DNA of 64,000 bases from Gemmatimonas sp. Its GTDB lineage: Bacteria; Gemmatimonadota; Gemmatimonadetes; Gemmatimonadales; Gemmatimonadaceae. Position 1 is the stretch's first letter. Each line of letters begins with the position of its first letter. The notes under the pieces were generated by a model. That model saw only the letters and a program-made list of their open reading frames with translations, searched no databases and was not told the DNA's origin. Made by a program: the position numbers and the translations under genes. Shown one piece after another: positions 16,047-23,160 of this stretch. The DNA lies in NCBI RefSeq assembly GCF_031426495.1, contig NZ_JANPLK010000042.1, forward strand, positions 1 to 64,000, written 5' to 3'.

Positions 16047-17029
16047 GACTTCAGACTCGTTTTAGTGGTGTCGCCCACCGGCACCAGCCAGCAGACCCAG
16101 AACCAGTTTTTCGCGTCGGTGAAACACTCGACGACGCGCCAGCCGCCAGCCGCGGCCACGGCATCGAGTCGTGCGCGGTCGTACTTGTAGGATACTTCCG
16201 TGCGAATGGTCGCACCGGCGGCGAAGGACAATTCGAGGTGCTCGACGCGGGCCGTCTGCGGGGACACGGCTTCGAGATGCATCTCGATGCGGCTCTCCGC
16301 GTCGTTGAAGAAGGCGCGGTGACGGAACGCCGCGCGGTGGAAGGTGCCTCGGAACTCACGGTTGAGACGCGTGAGGACGTTGAGGTTGAAGTCCGCGGTC
16401 ACGCCGGCAGCGTCGTTGTACGCGGCGTGCAGAATGCGCGGGTCCTTGCGGCGATCCACGCCCAGTACCAAGCCGCCGTCTGGGCCGACCACCGCCGCGA
16501 TGTCGCGGAGGAAGTGCGCAGCCTCGTGCGGCTGCAGGTTGCCGATCGTCGAACCAGGAAAAAACACGACGCGGCGTGCGTCTCCCGGCAGCGGCGGCAG
16601 TGGAATCGCATCGCGATAGTCACCGAGCACCGCACGCACGCGGAGCGCCGGAAACTCCCGGGCACGCTCGGCGCTGACACGCGCCAGCTGTTCCTCCGCG
16701 ACATCCACCGGCACGTAGGCGATCGGGTTGTCCAGCGCGCGCAGGAGCTGTCGGACTTTCGTGGCCGCGCCGCTGCCGGGTTCGATGATCGCCGCCCGCG
16801 GTCCGATCAGGTCGGCCAAGTCGCCGGCATGCGCCGACAGGATTTCCTGCTCGGTGCGCGTCGGGTAGTACTCGGGGAGGTGACAGATCGCCTCGAACAG
16901 GGCGGCGCCGCGCGCATCATAGAACAGCGTCGCCGGCAATGTTCGCGGCGTCGCCTTGAGCCCGGCGATCACCTCTCGACGCAGCCGTGCGTCGACGGCA
17001 TCGGTGGTGACAAGGAGGGGAGCGGTCAC
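16043..17029 (-). CDS. egtD: L-histidine N(alpha)-methyltransferase EgtD
   Basis: Start at GTG 17029, overlapping the egtB stop as GTGA; 328 residues, normal for EgtD. It has the family's N-terminal FYDARGAALFEAICHLPEYY (37-56), the SAM-binding EPGSGAATK at 83-91 and FPGSTIGNL in the middle, plus the C-terminal EVSYKYDRARLDAVAAAGGW. EgtD trimethylates the alpha-amino group of histidine with three SAM to give hercynine, the first step of ergothioneine synthesis, in the cytosol. It lies directly after egtB and before a DUF427 gene with 4-base overlaps on both sides. Upstream in-frame starts (to 17242) only read antisense-like residues within egtB. Confidence 0.93.
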   Translation of the reverse strand: MTAPLLVTTDAVDARLRREVIAGLKATPRTLPATLFYDARGAALFEAICHLPEYYPTRTEQEILSAHAGDLADLIGPRAAIIEPGSGAATKVRQLLRALDNPIAYVPVDVAEEQLARVSAERAREFPALRVRAVLGDYRDAIPLPPLPGDARRVVFFPGSTIGNLQPHEAAHFLRDIAAVVGPDGGLVLGVDRRKDPRILHAAYNDAAGVTADFNLNVLTRLNREFRGTFHRAAFRHRAFFNDAESRIEMHLEAVSPQTARVEHLELSFAAGATIRTEVSYKYDRARLDAVAAAGGWRVVECFTDAKNWFWVCWLVPVGDTTKTSLKS

Positions 17030-18291
17030 GCGACGTCCCTCGCCAGCCGGACGCCGGTGAACTGCCAGCGCGCATCGCTCGGGAAGAAGTTGCGGTAGGT
17101 GCGACGTGCGTGAGATGAGGCCGTCGCACAGGAGGCGCCTCGCAGCACCCACTGATCGCTCATGAATTTCCCGTTGTATTCGCCAATGGCTCCGGGCGCC
17201 GGGCGGAACCCGGGATACGCCAGATAGGCACTTTGCGTCCATTGCCAGACGTCACCGTACCACTGCTGGGGCGTGTCGGTAGCGTCCGCCGACGGATGTC
17301 CCGCTCCGGAGTCGGCAAAACGGCCAACGGTGGACGGTTCCGGAGCCGTGATCTCCCACTCCGCCTCGGTGGGCAGTCGCGCCCCCGACCATCGGGCGAA
17401 CGCGTCAGCTTCGTAGTGGCTCAGGTGGGTCACCGGCGCCTGTGGGTCGAGCTCACGTAGGCCATGCAGTGTGAACTCGTGCCAGGCCCCGTTCACCAAC
17501 TCCCAGTACAGCGGTGCCGACCAGCGCTCCGCCTGCACGGCCGCGAAGCCGGCGCTCAGCCATAGCGCCGGCTGCCGATAGCCGCCGTCGGCGATGAACG
17601 CGGCATACTCCGCATTCGTGGTCAGTCGCCGCGCCAGTTCGGCCGGCTGCGCGTACACGCGGTGTCTCGGCCCCTCGTTGTCGAACGCGAAGCCGTGCCC
17701 TTCGTGGCCGATGTCGTGGACCCCTTCGGCAACCGGGATCCACCCCTGCGCCGTGGCTGGCGCCGGTGCCGGGGCATCGGATCGGTAGGCCGGTCGTAGC
17801 GGGTTCGTCCACAGCACGTGCTTGATGTCCGTGAGCAGTAACTCCTGATGCTGCTGCTCGTGGTGCATCCCGAGCGTGATCACGGCGCTGGCGGGATGCG
17901 ACGGATCGTCGCCGATCCGATCCAGGAGCGTCATCATTGCATCGTTCACATACGAACGGTACGCGAAAACGTCGCGCACCGTGGGGCGTGTGACGAGGCC
18001 CCGCTGGGCTCGGCAATGACGCTCGCCGGCTTGTACGTAATACGAGTTGAACAGGAACGCATACCGCGGTTCGAGCGCGCGGTACTCGGGGAGATGCGGC
18101 GCGAGAACGAACGTCTCGAAGAACCAGGTGGTGTGGGCCAGATGCCACTTGGTCGGGCTCACATCGGGCATGCTGCTGACGACGAAATCCTCGACCTCGA
18201 GGGGGTCGCACAGCGCCTCGGTGGCGCCCCGGACGGCCGCAAACTGCTCAGCCATCGTGTCGGAGTCGGTGTCGATAGCGGTCGTGGCCAT
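17026..18291 (-). CDS. egtB: Ergothioneine biosynthesis sulfoxide synthase EgtB
   Basis: Start at ATG 18291 (AGGA five bases upstream), 421 residues. The N-terminal DinB-like domain has the three iron ligands expected for EgtB: His50 in WHLAHTTWFFE, and His144 and His148 in GMHHEQQHQE. The C-terminal formylglycine-generating-enzyme fold shows RLPTEAEWE and LRGASCATASSHARRTYRNF, the standard EgtB signature. EgtB is a non-haem iron enzyme that joins hercynine to cysteine or gamma-glutamylcysteine with O2, making the sulfoxide. No egtC, egtA or egtE is visible nearby, so the donor thiol and the C-S lyase are open questions. First gene of the minus-strand cluster; divergent from the PLD-like gene. 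Confidence 0.93.
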   Translation of the reverse strand: MATTAIDTDSDTMAEQFAAVRGATEALCDPLEVEDFVVSSMPDVSPTKWHLAHTTWFFETFVLAPHLPEYRALEPRYAFLFNSYYVQAGERHCRAQRGLVTRPTVRDVFAYRSYVNDAMMTLLDRIGDDPSHPASAVITLGMHHEQQHQELLLTDIKHVLWTNPLRPAYRSDAPAPAPATAQGWIPVAEGVHDIGHEGHGFAFDNEGPRHRVYAQPAELARRLTTNAEYAAFIADGGYRQPALWLSAGFAAVQAERWSAPLYWELVNGAWHEFTLHGLRELDPQAPVTHLSHYEADAFARWSGARLPTEAEWEITAPEPSTVGRFADSGAGHPSADATDTPQQWYGDVWQWTQSAYLAYPGFRPAPGAIGEYNGKFMSDQWVLRGASCATASSHARRTYRNFFPSDARWQFTGVRLARDVA

Positions 18292-18427
18292 GGCGATCCT
18301 GAGGGAGGCGTCGGTGGTCGCGCCCGTTAGACGAGAGCGGCGGAAGGAGACATATTCCGAAGATGGCTCCAAAGTTCCGTCGAGTTCCGGACTGACGGGG
18401 TCTCACGATGCTCCCCATGAGGCACTC

Positions 18428-20230
18428 ATGCGTTCCGAGATTGCTCGCAGCACCAGTGGTGGGTTTCAGGCACGAGGCATCGCCGGTACGAGAGCCATTC
18501 TCCTCGCCATGGACTGCAGCCCCAAACGACTGCAAGGCTTGCGGGGCTTCGCGATCTGGCGCGAGACGAAAGGCAGACCGACGAGCGGTCGGTGGCTGCG
18601 TTCGTTCAAGGTCTTTAAGAGCGTCGTGCCGGATCCCAAGCCCGCCACCGGCAAGAATGCGCCGCGATACAGTACCGAAGATCACCCGATCCAGAGCTTT
18701 CTCTGGAGTGACTACACCGCCGCACCCGACACGACGTACCTGTTCCGGATCATCCCGAAGTACGGAACATCGGGCTCGTTGAGTGACGACGACGCAGACT
18801 CTCTCAAGGTCGAGGTGCGGACGGAGGCGGAGGAGGTCGTCGATGGCCATGGTGTGTGGTTCAATCGCGGAGCGATCGCGAGCCAGGCGTTCTCGCGCGA
18901 GTTCGGCGATGTCTCACCCGCGGAGTACGTCGATGACGTGGATGCGCCGGTCACGAAGTGGCTCTCCCGCGGATTGGCGGAGGCGTGCATCGCGTTCATC
19001 GATGGCGTCCCGAAGGGCGACGAGCTCGTGGGCTGTGTGTACGAGTTCACGTATCAACCGGTGCTGATCGCCATCAAAGCGGCGATCAAACGAGGCGTTC
19101 GCGTGCAACTTAGCTATCACGAGACAGACGTAAACAGCAGTGCGATCGCCACCGCCAAGCTCCCGCGCACGTCAAAGGGCAAGCAGGTCCTCTTCCCGCG
19201 CACCAAGCCGAAGATCCCGCACAACAAGTTCTTCGTTCACGTGCGGAAAGCGGTGCCGCATGCGGTATGGACGGGTTCGACGAACATCACGCCATCAGGA
19301 TTCCTCGGCCAGAGCAACGTCGGGCACGTCGTTGAGGACGGCCACGTCGCGCAGGCATATTACGACTATTTCGAAGCGCTCTCGCTCGACCCGACACTTG
19401 CCAAGGCACGCGACGCGGTCGTCGCTCTGTCTCCGCATCCACCGGAGCTCGTCGCTTCCTCACCACTGCCGGTGGTCTTTTCTCCACGACGTACCAGCAA
19501 CATGCTGGACTGGTATGGGAACCGCATCGAGGACGCCGCCGAAGGCGTGATGTTCACCGGTGCATTCGGCATCAATGCACGGCTGCTGCCGAGGCTGACG
19601 AAGAACCGGAGCTTCCTTCGCTTTGTCATGCTGGAGAAGCGTCCGTCGGCGGCCGAATCCGCGCAGCTGCGCAGCGACCGTGATCTGGTGGTCGCCTATG
19701 GTGCGGAGCTTGGGAAAACCTCGATCTACAAAAACAAGAAGTTTCAGAAGGTGCGCATCAAGAACTTCAGCCTAGACAAGTGGTTCGCGCGTGAGGAGCA
19801 CTATCGCAAGCAGGGAAACATCTTCTTTATCCACACGAAGATTCTGCTGATCGATCCGCTCTCGGAAGATCCGCTCGTCTGCACGGGTTCCGCCAACTAC
19901 TCGAAGAACTCGCTCGAGTCCAACGACGAGAACATGCTGCTCATTCGCGGCGTTCCCCGCATCGCGGACATCTATCTCACGGAGTTCGATCGCCTCTTCC
20001 GGCACTTCTACTTCCGCGACGTCGCCAACGAGATCGAAGCAAAGGGCGGCGATGCGACAGGCGCGTTCCTCGATGAACGGGACAGCGGAGTGGACGTGTG
20101 GACGAAGTCGTACTTCCGGAAAGGAGCGTTCAAGACACGACGGCGTGAAATGTTCTTCGCGACAGCAAAGAGGAAGTGGACGGCCGCGTCGGGCCGTCGC
20201 AAGAAGTTCGAGACGTCGGACGAAGCGTAG
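18428..20230 (+). CDS. Phospholipase D-like domain protein
   Basis: A 600-residue protein from ATG 18428, with GAGG five bases upstream. Residues ~10-135 form a beta-rich N-terminal domain (FQARGIAGTRAILLAMDC, ... TTYLFRIIP). Two PLD half-sites follow: His265-x-Lys267 in IPHNKFFVHV with GSTNITPSG, and His469-x-Lys471 in FIHTKILLID with CTGSANYSKNSLESNDEN. That is two HKD-type motifs in one chain, as in active PLD-superfamily phosphodiesterases or nucleases. There is no signal peptide or membrane segment. The C-terminal 60 residues are very basic (KRKWTAASGRRKKFE), which could bind nucleic acid or membranes. It is divergent from egtB; the substrate is unknown. Confidence 0.8.
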   Translation: MRSEIARSTSGGFQARGIAGTRAILLAMDCSPKRLQGLRGFAIWRETKGRPTSGRWLRSFKVFKSVVPDPKPATGKNAPRYSTEDHPIQSFLWSDYTAAPDTTYLFRIIPKYGTSGSLSDDDADSLKVEVRTEAEEVVDGHGVWFNRGAIASQAFSREFGDVSPAEYVDDVDAPVTKWLSRGLAEACIAFIDGVPKGDELVGCVYEFTYQPVLIAIKAAIKRGVRVQLSYHETDVNSSAIATAKLPRTSKGKQVLFPRTKPKIPHNKFFVHVRKAVPHAVWTGSTNITPSGFLGQSNVGHVVEDGHVAQAYYDYFEALSLDPTLAKARDAVVALSPHPPELVASSPLPVVFSPRRTSNMLDWYGNRIEDAAEGVMFTGAFGINARLLPRLTKNRSFLRFVMLEKRPSAAESAQLRSDRDLVVAYGAELGKTSIYKNKKFQKVRIKNFSLDKWFAREEHYRKQGNIFFIHTKILLIDPLSEDPLVCTGSANYSKNSLESNDENMLLIRGVPRIADIYLTEFDRLFRHFYFRDVANEIEAKGGDATGAFLDERDSGVDVWTKSYFRKGAFKTRRREMFFATAKRKWTAASGRRKKFETSDEA

Positions 20231-20285
20231 TCGCGTCAGCAGGTAATCGAAGACGAAGGGCGGCTTCGGCACGGTGGAACGCTCA

Positions 20286-21575
20286 CTACGCCAGTGGCGC
20301 CACCAGATCCGCCCGCCGATACACCCGTTGCAGCGCCGCGTATTGCACCAGTTGCACCGCCACGCCCACCACGCCGATCATCGCCAGCGCCGGCAGCATG
20401 CCGCGCTGCGCGTCGATCAACTTCTCCGCGCCAAATCCGAGCGCCATCGTGGCGAACATGAACGCAAACGCGTATCCCATGAAGCGGTACGCGCGTGACG
20501 GCGGGATCGGGCCCCGTACCCGCGCCCACTGCAGAATCGGCGCCAACGCCACTGCCGCCGCCAACATCACGGGCCACACGCCCTGCGCGAGTGACGCCAT
20601 GAACGACACCGTCGGCGCGTGTACCGCCCGCAACGCCACGTAGGTCACGGTAAAACAACACGCCAGCAACGCAATATCGATTGCATTGCAGACATACAGA
20701 ATCGTGGCGCGCTCGCGACGGCTGATGGGATACACCATCGTGCTGCCCAACTGTAGCCCGCGCTGCGAGACCGACATCAGCGCCAACGGCACCGGCGTTT
20801 GGAACAGGTGCGTAATGACCGCCATCATCACGCCGCTCACCGTGAAGGCGGCCCGCCCGCCGGCCATGTACTCGTAGGCCGCCGCCCGCACCCAGAACGC
20901 AAGCGTCGCCACGAGGCCCTCATCGAGTTGCCCCCGCTCGCTCATCGCACGCGCACGCGAGAACACCACCTTCGAACCCGACAGCAGCGCCTCCGGCGCG
21001 CCCACCGCGGCCCGCATCCGCACCACGCCGGGCGACCATCGCGCCCGCATCAACACCACTGTCGCGCAGGCGGCGACTAAAGCAGTCAAGGGCAGGGCGC
21101 CCGTTACCACCCGCGAGTACATAGTCGGCGCTGCCCCCATCGCGAGCACCACCAAACCCAATGCGCCAATCAGCTTTGGTCGCTTCGCCGCCAGCCGCGC
21201 ACCACCACCAACCGCGTACCAGAACGGCGCGATGATCGCTACACCCACCGCCACCGCAACGCCGCCCGCGCGCCACGACACCGCACCCACGATCGCACTG
21301 AGCGCGAGCATCATCAGTACGTCGCCGGCCGCAAGCGAGCGCCGAAGCCCCGGCAATACCCAGCTCCCCGGCTGCCTCAACAACTCGTCGGCCGCGGTCG
21401 ATGCCAGCACTCCCACAATCAACGGCAACGTGAGCCCAAGATGCACCGCCGACTGCACCGCGCTCACCTGCTCGCCGAACATCACGAACGGCGCCATGGC
21501 GGCAAGAGAAATCATGAACAGCGCCCCGAACGAGGCCGGTCGCCAGAACAGTCGGAAGAGCGCCCCGATGTGCAT
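20286..21575 (-). CDS. ABC transporter membrane protein (YtrB/C-type partner)
   Basis: A 429-residue, highly hydrophobic protein beginning at ATG 21575 with about ten predicted membrane segments (for example MISLAAMAPFVMFG, LVVLAMGAAPTMYS, VMLAAAVALAPILQW). It carries no nucleotide-binding motif. It starts seven bases after the stop of the ATPase gene and is the third gene of a GntR-ATPase-permease operon, the arrangement of YtrA-type ABC exporters. Such systems export antimicrobials or respond to cell-envelope stress; the substrate here is unknown. It is convergent with the PLD-like gene. Confidence 0.75.
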   Translation of the reverse strand: MHIGALFRLFWRPASFGALFMISLAAMAPFVMFGEQVSAVQSAVHLGLTLPLIVGVLASTAADELLRQPGSWVLPGLRRSLAAGDVLMMLALSAIVGAVSWRAGGVAVAVGVAIIAPFWYAVGGGARLAAKRPKLIGALGLVVLAMGAAPTMYSRVVTGALPLTALVAACATVVLMRARWSPGVVRMRAAVGAPEALLSGSKVVFSRARAMSERGQLDEGLVATLAFWVRAAAYEYMAGGRAAFTVSGVMMAVITHLFQTPVPLALMSVSQRGLQLGSTMVYPISRRERATILYVCNAIDIALLACCFTVTYVALRAVHAPTVSFMASLAQGVWPVMLAAAVALAPILQWARVRGPIPPSRAYRFMGYAFAFMFATMALGFGAEKLIDAQRGMLPALAMIGVVGVAVQLVQYAALQRVYRRADLVAPLA

Positions 21576-21582
21576 GGTCAGC

Positions 21583-22530
21583 TCACCGACCCGCCGCCGC
21601 GAGTTCCGACGCACTCGTCGGCGCCGACGGAAGCTGCGTGAGTACCGGAAACAACCGATCGAGGTTGAGCGGACGTACCACGATCTCCGCCCCCAACTCG
21701 GCGCCGATCGCCGCCGCACGCCCCCGCATGCCCCGAACCACCCAGCGCATCGCGCTGCCCGTGCGATCGCTGCTCACCACCCACGGTGCGCTCCACGAAG
21801 CGTCCAGCGCGCCGGACACCGGCGTCACGATCCACTCTTCATACGTCTCTTTCAATTCATCCAGCTCGGCATCCGCCGTCACGCGACCACCATTCAGGCA
21901 AACAATGCGACTCACCACCGGCTCGATATCCTGCAACAGATGCGACGAAATCACGATGGTGGGCCCGTCGGCATCGAAGCGCTCCAACAACACCGCCAGC
22001 ACCTCCTGACGCGCCGTGGGATCGAGATCGCTGAGTGGCTCATCCAGCAACAGCAACTCAGGGTGATGACAGAGCGCCAGCAGCAACGACAACCGCTGCA
22101 CGTTGCCCGGTGACAAGGCGCCTATCCGCGCATCAAGGTTGATCCCCAAGCGCCCGGTGAGCTGCGTCTCCAGCGCCTCGTCCCATCGCACGTAGAACGT
22201 CGCCACGTAGCGCACCAGCTGATACACGCTCATCCACTCCAGATACCGTGCATGCTGATGCACCACGCCAATTCGCGCCAGCTCGGCGCTGCCCAACGAG
22301 CTGGCATCGACGCCGAACGTGCGCACCGCCCCCGCCGACGGCAGCATCATGCCCGTGACATGATGCAGCAGCGTCGACTTGCCACATCCGTTGCGCCCCA
22401 CCAGCCCCACGATCGCGCCACGCGGAATCGACAGCGACACGCCGTCCAGCGCCGTCGTGCCGCCAAAGCGCTTCGTTACCCGGTCCAGTGTGAGCACGTC
22501 GGAGAACGCGCGGTCTGTGCCGTCAATCAT
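21583..22530 (-). CDS. ABC transporter ATP-binding protein
   Basis: A 315-residue ATPase with Walker A GRNGCGKST at 45-53, a signature LSPGNVQR at 139-146 (Pro replaces the usual Gly at position 3), Walker B LLLLDEP at 159-165 and switch His in ISSHLLQD. Beyond residue ~215 is a ~100-residue C-terminal extension of the kind seen in YtrB/EcsA-type exporter ATPases. Its start overlaps the stop of the GntR regulator (ATGA 22527-22530). It should energise the membrane protein encoded next. Expression is probably controlled by the GntR repressor. Confidence 0.9.
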   Translation of the reverse strand: MIDGTDRAFSDVLTLDRVTKRFGGTTALDGVSLSIPRGAIVGLVGRNGCGKSTLLHHVTGMMLPSAGAVRTFGVDASSLGSAELARIGVVHQHARYLEWMSVYQLVRYVATFYVRWDEALETQLTGRLGINLDARIGALSPGNVQRLSLLLALCHHPELLLLDEPLSDLDPTARQEVLAVLLERFDADGPTIVISSHLLQDIEPVVSRIVCLNGGRVTADAELDELKETYEEWIVTPVSGALDASWSAPWVVSSDRTGSAMRWVVRGMRGRAAAIGAELGAEIVVRPLNLDRLFPVLTQLPSAPTSASELAAAGR

Positions 22531-22925
22531 TGATCTCGCTCCTCGTAATCCACGATGTGTGAAAGCAGCTGACGGAACACGGCCACCGCCTTCGCCGGTC
22601 GCATCCCCAACTGTCGCGCCGCCAGCGCCGCCGGCTCCAGCAACACACGCAGCTGCTCATCGCGCTCCGCATCCGCATGCGGCCCCGATAGGGCCAACAC
22701 CTCCAGCGGCAGCCCGGGCCGACGTCGCACCAGCCCTTCGGCCTCGAGCAGGCTGTACGCCTTGCTTACCGTCATCGGGTTGATGCCCAACTCCTGCGAC
22801 AGCGCCCGCGTGGACGGCAACTCGCTCCCAGCCACCAGCCGCCCGCTGGCCATCTGGAAACGGATCTGGTCCACCAGCTGTCGGTATGTCGGGACCCCAC
22901 TGTTGGGGTCGAGCAGAATGAGCAC
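22527..22925 (-). CDS. GntR-family transcriptional regulator, YtrA subfamily
   Basis: A 132-residue regulator with an N-terminal winged helix (residues ~10-75: VPTYRQLVDQIRFQMASGRL, LPSTRALSQELGINPMTVSK, LLEAEGLVRRR) and a short C-terminal helical tail instead of a large effector domain. That combination defines the YtrA subgroup. It starts at GTG 22925 with no clear ribosome-binding site. Two palindromic operator-like sequences lie just upstream, one only about eleven bases away, so autorepression is likely. First gene of a coupled operon with an ABC ATPase and permease; members usually derepress on cell-envelope or antibiotic stress. Confidence 0.9.
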   Translation of the reverse strand: MLILLDPNSGVPTYRQLVDQIRFQMASGRLVAGSELPSTRALSQELGINPMTVSKAYSLLEAEGLVRRRPGLPLEVLALSGPHADAERDEQLRVLLEPAALAARQLGMRPAKAVAVFRQLLSHIVDYEERDQ

Positions 22926-22935
22926 GGAGGCGCCA

Positions 22936-22959
22936 GGTGTATAGGTGACCTAATACACC
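22936..22959 (-). promoter_or_regulatory. Operator-like palindrome O1 of the GntR operon
   Basis: GGTGTAT (22936-22942) and ATACACC (22953-22959) are exact inverted repeats with imperfect inner symmetry. The site covers the expected transcription start of the operon and ends 10 bases before the regulator's GTG, a position suited to repression. A second copy (O2) lies 20 bases further out. Confidence 0.6.
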
Positions 22960-22961
22960 AT

Positions 22962-22990
22962 ATGATGCTCAGATCAACCGTATTAGTCAA
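22962..22990 (-). promoter_or_regulatory. Predicted promoter of the GntR-ABC operon
   Basis: Read on the minus strand: -35 TTGACT (22990-22985), a 17-base spacer, and -10 CATCAT (22967-22962). The -35 is near consensus and the -10 is weak, which is common for a repressed promoter. The start point would fall near 22955, inside O1. Confidence 0.45.
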
Positions 22991-23000
22991 GCAATACACT
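22979..23000 (-). promoter_or_regulatory. Operator-like palindrome O2 of the GntR operon
   Basis: The minus strand reads GTGTATTG-cttga-CTAATACG, an imperfect inverted repeat with the same half-site (GTGTATT) as O1. It contains the -35 hexamer TTGACT, so a bound repressor would block polymerase. The repeat of the same half-site in two places supports real operators. Confidence 0.55.
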
Positions 23001-23160
23001 AGAAACGCGGTTCATCCGCCACCATCCGCGCCAGTCCGTGGTTAAGCACTTCCTTCCCGCAAGCGCTACGACGGCGGACACGAAGGCACCCCGCACACCG
23101 TCCGTGAATCTCTCAGTCCGTGTGGTTGCGCACCGCCGTGTGACGGCGCAGCATTGCCAG

